A DNA stretch of 64,000 nt, from the NCBI GenBank assembly GCA_948567375.1, contig OX419755.1, positions 3,415,001 through 3,479,000 of the forward strand. The letters are read 5' to 3'. The notes under the pieces were generated by a model. That model made no database searches. It worked only from the letters and a program-made list of their open reading frames with translations, and was not told where the DNA came from. The stretch is from Lunularia cruciata (Eukaryota; Streptophyta; Marchantiopsida; Lunulariales; Lunulariaceae). The position numbers and the translations under genes were made by a program. Shown in pieces: positions 55,945 to 64,000 of the stretch (position 1 is the first letter of the stretch; every line of letters starts with the position of its first letter).

Positions 55945-56524
55945 CGAGAAGCGCTGCTTATCCTAGATACGGTCACATCTCTTCTCCTGCAGCACCTGAA
56001 AAACATGCATCAAAATGTTGACAAATCATTTTGAAGTAGTTGAACTTTCCTCCTAAATTTAATCAATTCTATTTGATAACAGTCAAATTGGTGATCATAA
56101 TTATATACAAATTTTGTGTTTGAAAATTACCATGTTAAAGCTGCAAGGATAATTATATATATATATATATATATGCTAATGCTAATGCTAGTTGGGTTAG
56201 AAGTTCCATATTGGAATGGACTGGTTCTTCTATCCATATTAAAGAAGGGCAAACTATATGCGAAAATATTACAGAATAAATTTAATCAACATAAAAGGAA
56301 CTTCTTTCTTCTGATAATTTTCTCTTATGCCATACAGTTTTAATTTTGTCTCATCCCAGATACCCTTGGTAATTCTTCACTGAATATTTTAGACGTCTTT
56401 TCTCTTTTCAATATCTCAATCTTCTCTTTGTGGGCACTTTATTGAGAGTAATATTTACCATTTACTCTCATGTAGTTTTTCTTAAATCTTGAAAATATTC
56501 TATTCGTATCGTTTCTACAGGTTG

Positions 56525-56593
<69 letters not shown>

Positions 56594-57767
56594 GATGTTG
56601 AGACAACGCAGATATTTTTCACCTCAGATTAGTTCGAAGGGTACACAAATGCATTATGGTGTACTTAAGGCGACAGAATCCAAATCTGCCGGGGCAAATA
56701 TCAGTATACATAGCAATCCAAACTTTCAAAATTGTTGATTGCTTCCTCGAAAAGACCACAACCTGCAAGGGGACAGAAAGAGGACATGCATATAAAGCAG
56801 GTACACAATTATTTCATTTTACTTTACTTTAATTTACTTACTTTATTGGTAGTATTCTCAAGTTAAAATTGAACACTAAACCAGTGGTGTTGCATCTCCA
56901 ACACAATCCTATCACTGGTCACACGGAACCTCATGTGGTCCACAACTACTTATCGAGAAAGTAAGACCCACCATGAGGTCCCTCCCAAACCATAAATTGT
57001 GCAACAATTTAACCAGGGTTTGGGACGTATCCAGCACAATAAAGCAAGAGCATCAAAATAAAGCAAGGGCATCCTATAAGTGACCGTCAAGGGCTTCTAT
57101 ACATAAAACAGACACCAACTAAAGTCAGTTGGACTGATCATATCTCTTCATAAAGTTTATAAGGTCGTACTGCATAGGTGTGAACATTCTAGAGAAAAAC
57201 AAAAACACTAGTCTAAGCTATTCATTCAGCTTTTCTTCGTGAGGACGAAAACAGAGTAACGCTACTGCAAGCTCTGCGCAGGTCAACCAAGGATATTTTA
57301 TAATTTATTCGGACGTACGTTTTGGTCAACTAGAGGGCGGCAGTATTCTACAAATAATAGGACAGGAAGGAGACTTCGCATTGCAAACGCAAGGTGTTCA
57401 ACGAGGTAGTACGACGATTAAGAGATTTTGAATGGTCTTGCAGAATTGTTGAAGTGACTCTAGACACAGCAGGCCAATCCACTCAACCTCGTATGACGTA
57501 CTTATTATTGTATACTGTGATGTGTGTGAAATCATTTAGATACAATTGGCACGACCATGATGTGCTCAATATGTTCATGGCTTGACTATGTAACTACGTA
57601 ATGATATGCAATACGTGAAAGCATTGCTGCAGCTAAGTTTACCTTCAGTTATTCTACTCAATATTAAGTTGCAAATACACTACTACTGTCTTATGGTTCT
57701 CTATGGTCACTGACTTGAGGAAGTGTGACCTGAGGAAGAGTCAAATAAGATCCACACCCGATAGCTA
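55945..57767. other. Intergenic DNA with microsatellites
   Basis: (AT)n at about 56153-56174 followed by gctaatgctaatgctaatgc, and (GA)n at 56530-56590. No supportable gene; the frame through the GA tract only encodes Arg-Glu repeats. Confidence 0.6.
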
Positions 57768-57775
57768 TTCAAGTC

Positions 57776-57864
57776 AAGAAAAATGGCGACCGCGTAGAAA
57801 ACATGAAGGAAGGGAAGACCCCATCAAGCCCGTGTAAGGGTGAGACAACAAAGGTAAAAGGCTT
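57776..57864 (-). repeat. REL-LINE 3' tail insertion with 8-bp target duplication
   Basis: Minus-strand tail (ggcgaccgcgtagaaaacat, gggaagaccccatcaagccc), 89 bp, flanked by exact ttcaagtc at 57768-57775 and 57865-57872. Confidence 0.8.
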
Positions 57865-57872
57865 TTCAAGTC

Positions 57873-58480
57873 TGGACTATATCAATATTTGAATATGAAG
57901 CCAATTGGTTAAAATTTCTAGAGTACCAAGTTTCTGAATAGCAACATGGCGTTCACTTCCGGTCAACAGCCATTAGTCTAGGTTCCTACATCGTCTACAA
58001 GACTTAGGGAAATGATGATTTCTAGCTATTTCCTTTGGGGAGTCTTCTATTTTGACCATCTTGAGAGTCTCCACTTTGAGGCTAGCCCGAGTGCGTTGTT
58101 CTTCTTCCATAAAAAGGTTGTTTCTTGAATAGCTCTGAAATGTTAATGGCCATTCCCGATTTTCCAGCAACCTAGGGTGGTTTCGTGCTCTCGTGCTCAA
58201 ACTAAACCATGATTAACACGTTATATGCAAATAGACCTCAGGGGGTCAAGAGAAAGACCTCGAGTAGGACATGCGGATAAATTCGAGCTCTGGAGACCTC
58301 ACTATGCAGAGGCCCCACGCGGACAAAGGGTGAAGACATCATTCTGAGAGACCTTATTGTTGGAGGACCCACGAAATCCGAGACGAGAATGACATTTTCA
58401 GGAATGTGTTCGATTTACAGCTTCATAGCACAGTAAAGTTAGTCCAGTGTAAATGGACAAGTTAATGGAACAGCTGCACT
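57873..58480. other. Intergenic DNA, no gene seen
   Basis: Short frames only. Confidence 0.4.
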
Positions 58481-58975
58481 GTTTAAGAGAAGTGTGTAAG
58501 TCTATCAGTTTAAGTGTCATTGAGCACTTCTTCCAAGCACGCCTATCGATGATTGGCGTGATGATTGGCAAGCCCAAAAAGGGCCTTAGTAAGTATATCA
58601 ACAGCAATCTGGCTGCTCGGACAAAAACTAAAACTAAGTATGCCACTAAGACCTAATTGTTTAATGAAGCGGTAACAAATTGCAATGTGTTTAGTTCTAG
58701 CATGATATTTGGTTGTATAAATTAGTGCAAGAACACTTTGGTTGCAATATAATAAATATGAATTACTGAAGTGGGTGTAAACTTGATGCTCTCAAGCCAT
58801 TGGCTGAGCCAAACAGCCTTGGAGGCTGTAGTCGCCATGGCTATGCACTCAGCCTTTGTGCTTGACAAGGCTGTAGTCTTCCTACCAGAACTTCCCCAAC
58901 TAATAATGCCATGTGTAGCCTCACCTCTTCCCAAAGAACACCTTTTCCTTTTTTCTTGTAGTACTTAAACATGAA
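58481..58975 (-). mobile_element. Ty1/copia fragment: RNase H and C-terminus
   Basis: On the minus strand: ATHGIISWGSSGRKTTALSS, TKAECIAMATTASKAVWLSQ (the copia RNase H core that usually reads TALSSTEAEY), then TKYHARTKHIAICYRFIKQ and QIAVDILTKAL (usually H-x-RTKHI-x-I and VADILTKAL). Stops and frameshifts are present. RT, integrase and LTRs were not found nearby. Confidence 0.85.
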
Positions 58976-61900
58976 GAGTGTAGAAATAGTCATTCAATAA
59001 CCAAGGTGGAAGGTAGATGATTGATTACCTTTCACCTTGAGGGGAACTACACCTTCAAGGGGAAGATGACACGGAAAGGATATACCATGGAAGAACCTAT
59101 GGCAGTAGATCTTGACCAAGAGCATGAAGCATAGCTCTTCAAGAAGTAAGATATTCAGACAAGAGAACCTTTGGCAAGGAAACCCTTTGCCCTGGGATGA
59201 CCCTTGGCCAAAAAATTTCCTCAGCCTAAAGTTTTATGAATAAATGGGGCACCAACAAGTCAAGAACCATAATGAAAGACCATTCAATTGTATTGACCAC
59301 TTATATGTGCAAGTAGTGATAGCTCACCAAAAGGGTGTGCTTACCAAAAGTTTGTAGTGGTTGAACCAACACCTTAAATATCCACTTGGGGCTTGGATCC
59401 TTTCAACTTTTTGTAGAACTAAGCAAGATAGACTACCCTTCCTTCACCCTCAGTAAGAAGTTTACTTAGATCTTTAAACTTAGAGAGAGTGTGTCTATGT
59501 GAGGAGAGTGAGGAAGTGAGAAAGAAAAGTGGAATGATGAGAAGATGGAAGGGAAAGGAAGTAGCTACTCTAAGTGTGCCAAGGAGGATGAGAAGGGCAC
59601 CAGAATTTATCATCAAAGCTCTAGAATTAGTCAAGCTTGTACTATAGATAGGAATTGGTCCATAGCAAGAAGCTAGAATTCTTGCTGTGGAATTAGGAAT
59701 TGAGAAATCAAGTGATATTGCATGAAATTAGAGATAATCAGGATCCAAGGCTAGAGAATCTGAGAGGGACCCTCTTTTCTTGGCCCCAAAGAGCATTGGT
59801 GGAAGTGTTAGGGCCTAGTAATTCACCTCTATATACCATAACTCCGGATAGAGTATGGATTCAACCAGACTTGACCATCAAGGCCAAGTTCAAACCTACT
59901 TTTAGAAACAAGAAGACCAACAATAGTTGGTCTTTTCTTTGTATGAAGGATCTTAGTTGAATTGGTCATGAAGTTGTTCAAATCCAAACAAATAACTTAC
60001 ATGAACAAGAGCTAGGCAATTTTCTTTGAGTACTTATACCAAGGAAAGCCTATGCATTAGGCAGCAATGTCCTACAAGAGAACTTGCAAGAACAATGAAT
60101 GAGGAAGGAGGAGTAAATTTAATGTCCTCCTTTGTTGTCCATTTCAACTTAGGGATGGATTTACTAACCTAACAAGAGAAGAAGAAGTACTAGGACCACT
60201 TCATCTCCGTGGGCATTTTGATGAACCTAAGGAAAAAGCACTCATGGTATGAAAGTACTTAGAGATGAATGTGGATTTTTCTTGCATAGAGAAGTACATG
60301 GAGGTGAAAGAAGCCTACAACACCTAAGGCTTGAGAAGAAAAGGTAGTAGGAGATTGGCACAAAGCCCATACTTAGAAAATAACTCATGATTCATTCAAG
60401 CCCAAAGGCAAAGGCCATAAAGAAGACAAGGAGGATCCATGGAGGAAGAGGAGGAGGATAAAGAAGAAGAAGTCCAAGATGAAGGCGGTGTAAGGCCATA
60501 ACCAGATCCCACTCTAATGACCAAAGAGCAATCCTTCACAAGAATCATAATTTCATCAAATAAGAATGAGGTTGAAGATCAAGAAGGTGGAGAGGTACAA
60601 TCCACCCCAGCCCAAACCCCTCCACAAACAAAAAACTTACTAGAGGGAGAATTAATGCACATTCATAGATGCTATGATCAAAAAATTGGGCATTCTAGCC
60701 CAAAGAAGAGTATGGCAAAGGGTTTGGAGATGACAAAATCCCCTTTGTTCACACTTGTGAGAGAATTAAAGCTAAGGTAGGAAGAGTAATTTGTGTTGAA
60801 GAGGTGCTCAATGCAGAAGATGAAGGCTCTTGTTAGGACAAGGAAGGCTTCTAGGTGGACTTTGGCAAGAAGACAATAATCAAGATGAAAGGTCATCCAA
60901 GATGGAAGTACTAGCCACAATAAAATTGGTATCCAAGTAGCTTGCAAGTATTGAGATTGAGAGAGAAGAGAGTGGACCCTCATCTTTGTTCAAAGTGGTC
61001 AAAGGGAGAGTTCAAGAAAGATGGAGGCTAGATTGGTCATGGTAGTGCCACTTTCTCAACTAGTGGTGTACAAGGTTGGCCAAGCATTGGAATTAATGGA
61101 GCAATTCTTCCCTATACATGTGAAGTCTCACACTAAAGTCATTGATCATGTCACCCTCATCAAGCACCTTCATCAAGTGGCATAAGAAGTAAACATGGAG
61201 AAGATGAAGATGAAGATGAGGGATGAATTGAGGGAAGTTTGTGCCCTATATGTAGAGATGGGTAAGTGGAGCAATGACTTGGCACAAGAGGCAACCAATC
61301 TCAGAGAAGAATACGCGGCCCTAGAGAAGAAGATTTTGGAAGAAAGGACAATGAGGAAGAATGTGTCTGACTTGAAGGAAGAGAGTATGACTCTTCCCTT
61401 GTTGTAGTAGAAGTTTGTCATCAAGAAGAGTTGTGAGTAGTTGACATCCATGTAAAGAAACTCATAGAGAATCTGAAGCAAAAGGAGGACAAATGTGAGA
61501 AGGATAGAGCAGCCATTTGAAGAGAAGTCATGGTTTAGATAGGGAAAGTTGGACCTAGTTCAACCTAGAGAAGGCCACAATTTTGGCAAGGATGGAGGTG
61601 GTGTAGGGCCATCTAGAGGATATCATGAAGGAGGTAATGAAGGATTCCTTGGATAAATTGAAGGCTAAGACTCCAAATCCCAAGCGCATGCACTGATAGC
61701 AAATCAAACACAGATAAGTGCTTGCAATATCTAGTTGATAAATTACCTTAACACACCTTGGAGAAATTTCAAAAAGCCATGGACACATAGTTGGTGGAAA
61801 TCATAAGGTATAAGAAGTAGGTAGAGTTGCTAATCAAGGTTTGTACAGGCAAAGGTAGTTCCTTGTAGTAGATTTTAGAAAGAAGACAATTACTAGCCCA

Positions 61901-62493
61901 AGGGAAATAGGTAAAAATTTGTTCAAGTGTAGAATGCACCTTTGGCCCGAAATTCTCTTTGGCCTTGAACTCTACCTTTGTCTAGATATGCATCTTTGAC
62001 TAAAAATAATTTTCAACTTAGGACCAGTTTTGTAGTTGATGGTTGCAAGAGTATAAGTACTTATAAAGTAAACAATAAGAAGTAGTTATTATTGGTCATG
62101 GTTATGCAGTCACTCCTTAATTGGACTTAGGATAAGATTAGTAGGTAGGATTAGTGACTAATGGAGTAAGTATTATTAGAAGATTTCCAGCCCTATTAGT
62201 TGTTGATCATCTTCATCAAAGTTAGAAAATTGTGTATATGAGTTGCACCCTAAGGAATCTATGTCCACTTCTTTCATAATCAAAGCATTTCAACTCATAA
62301 ATTTTCTTTGGTCTTTGTGTTGAAAATGATTATCACTTACCTCTTTGATTGGGTACTTGGTCAAGTAGAGGTGAGGAATCTTATAGTGTGAGTGTGTGTT
62401 TGAGTACTTGCTTAGGAAATTTGCAATGAATCAAGGAAATTACCCTTCACATTCAGTAGGAATGAGTGCTTTAGTACCTAGGCATGAAATTCC
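58976..62493. other. Repeat-like DNA with charged short frames, unclassified
   Basis: Plus-strand fragments rich in Glu and Lys (60517-60780; coiled-coil-like 61195-61407, MEKMKMKMRDELREVCALYV) are separated by stops. The style resembles a decayed gag-like or structural retroelement ORF, but no diagnostic domain is visible. Confidence 0.35.
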
Positions 62494-62537
62494 ATTTAGA
62501 GTGTCAAGGGTAGGAAGTTACCCTTGACACTCTAAAT
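62494..62537. repeat. Perfect 19-bp inverted repeat with 6-nt loop
   Basis: Arms 62494-62512 and 62519-62537 (atttagagtgtcaagggta and its exact reverse complement), loop ggaagt. Similar in size to the hairpin at 11213. Confidence 0.9.
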
Positions 62538-63634
62538 AAGCAAGTCAATGTAAGGAAGGGTTATGGGAACCATGGAGCATTGAGAGTATCATGGAATAGA
62601 AATGCCAATTGTTTTGGATTTTGTTGGGATTGTATTTTCTATGAAGAGATGCGCACAATTAGCAATGACAATAGTGTGAAAGAACCTTTAGCTTGAATAT
62701 TGACCTTCTCATTAAAATTGGTGATCATGGTGAATGTACCTATGGGAAGGGACTAGCTGTCGGGGTGAAAGAGGATCATTAGGAGAAAGAGACCTTTGAT
62801 TTGATGTGAACTACCACTATCAAGGAGTAGTGCATATATATGTTGTTACACAACAAACATTGTTGTCAACACATACACTGTAGAAGTAAAACTCGTATAG
62901 AAATCATACATGAACTCTAAAGTATTATAATAATCAACTTAGTACACACTTGAATCACACTCAACTTGGATCAGAATTCAATCCTCAACTCAATAATTTG
63001 CCAACAATGGATACAGATTACAATCAAGCCACATCCACTCTAGCTAAGAGACTCCAAGTGATGCTCATTGGCCTTTATCCACCATATCTAGGAACTCAAA
63101 GGCTAAAAATTAGAGATGTATGCTCTCTAGAGTTTCACTTTGAAGGTATACCTCTTTGCTTGACCTAGATTTCCAACCCTAACGGCACCACTAATTCTAA
63201 CATTGTGAATGGTGCAAGTGATGATGAGTTCCTTGGTGTGATTAGTAGCCCTAACACAAAATCTGGCCCCACTAAGTAGTCTATGAACAACTATAAATAA
63301 GACTTTGACCGCCAAGACTATCACTTCAATGTCTAAGCAAATTGCTTTGGTTCTATGAATGTTATAGTAGTTATTGTGCATATAATATCACTACATAATA
63401 TATATCATTGTCAACATCATGCACTAAAGAAGCACAATTCATACAAAACTCATACACAAACTCTAAAGTACCACAATCACCCCTTTAGCTAGCAATTAGG
63501 TCCCTCTAACTCAAAATAGCCATTTAATCCAAGTGTCCAAGTGCTATCAAGCTCCATAGTTAGTCACTTGTTCGTAGTCTATATCACATAAAGAGTGAAC
63601 TAGCTATAGGTCAAATACATCAAGGAAATGATCA
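62538..63634. repeat. Repeat-like DNA with an imperfect 85-bp direct repeat
   Basis: Segments about 62857-62940 and 63398-63480 share ttgtcaac..ca, ca(c/t)acactaaag-like blocks and aactctaaagta. No gene recognised. Confidence 0.55.
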
Positions 63635-63823
63635 CTATCTTTGTGGAACCATCATAAGGAGAGGAGCCAAACATGCAATATGCCATCCTCTCAAATAGCT
63701 ATCACACACCAACATAGTAGTAGTTCCACCAAAAGAGCCACATAACATACACCGCAAGCTTGCATGTGCAACAACCAAGCTATCAATGTTTGAGAGGTGC
63801 CATGGTGCATATGATCCTTCCAA
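63635..63823 (-). pseudogene. PHD-finger-like fragment, probably from a retroelement
   Basis: Minus-strand frame with APWHLSNIDSLV, then CMLCGSFGGTTTMLVCDSYL and RGWHIACLAPLL. The spacing C-x2-C...C-D-x-(C changed to Y)...W-H-x2-C matches a PHD finger missing one Cys ligand and cut after the sixth ligand by a stop. Such fingers occur in some retroelement ORFs of algae and non-seed plants (recollection, unverified). Confidence 0.5.
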
Positions 63824-64000
63824 ACAACACCATCATGTTCTTCTCATATGAAGACTATAGAAGGCAAAACCTTATGCACTCTCAAGATGGCACGACATGT
63901 AATCACATCAAGTGTGGTTGGTGGTCTGGTATAAATATAGATAATCACTTGGATAAAATTAACAGATCAAGGTTCTATAAACTCCTTGTAATCTTCCAAC

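Noticed and set aside
56529-56738. Arg-Glu repeat protein
   Set aside because: The frame is only a (GA)n microsatellite read through.

Overview
The window looks like nuclear DNA of a land plant, most likely a non-seed lineage such as a bryophyte. The grounds are a plant-type PEX11A peroxisome gene with a GT-AG intron, plant-type Ty3/gypsy chromoviruses primed by initiator-Met tRNA, a Ty1/copia fragment, and LINEs whose type I would not expect in a flowering plant. The species assignment is inference. No rRNA, tRNA, CRISPR array or bacterial-style operon was seen.

Layout. (1) About 0-9 kb is a LINE graveyard. Two copies of a non-LTR retroelement with a C-terminal restriction-endonuclease-like region lie in opposite orientation (1-765 plus; about 5445-8200 minus) on either side of an L1-type LINE with ORF1, AP endonuclease, RT and a zinc knuckle (about 1385-5160). 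(2) About 11.2-31 kb holds four copies of one chromodomain-bearing Ty3/gypsy family, here called D, C, A and B. D (11206-15431) is truncated. C (15781-30943, plus) contains A (16725-28009, minus), which contains B (21144-26781, plus). The two inner insertions have exact 5-bp target duplications, and the interrupted coding sequence reads on across each. Every LTR carries clustered GAA/TTC inverted pentamers matching plant heat-shock elements, upstream of a TATA box. (3) About 33-58 kb is the gene-bearing part: a duplicated intronless AIM24-family gene, PEX11A on the minus strand (two exons), a membrane-anchored PC-esterase/NXPE-like protein, and a three-exon coiled-coil protein with a C-terminal membrane segment. 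It is peppered with 50-110 bp insertions made of the 3' end of the REL-type LINE, several with target-site duplications. (4) About 58.5-64 kb is degraded repeat DNA with a copia RNase H fragment and a PHD-finger-like fragment.

The genes do not form a pathway: PEX11A acts in peroxisome proliferation, the PC-esterase probably acylates or deacylates glycans in the Golgi, and the AIM24 and coiled-coil proteins have no clear role. The strongest biological story is in the mobile DNA: a self-nesting chromovirus family with probable heat-responsive LTR promoters, and a LINE whose very short 3' tails are scattered through the gene space.
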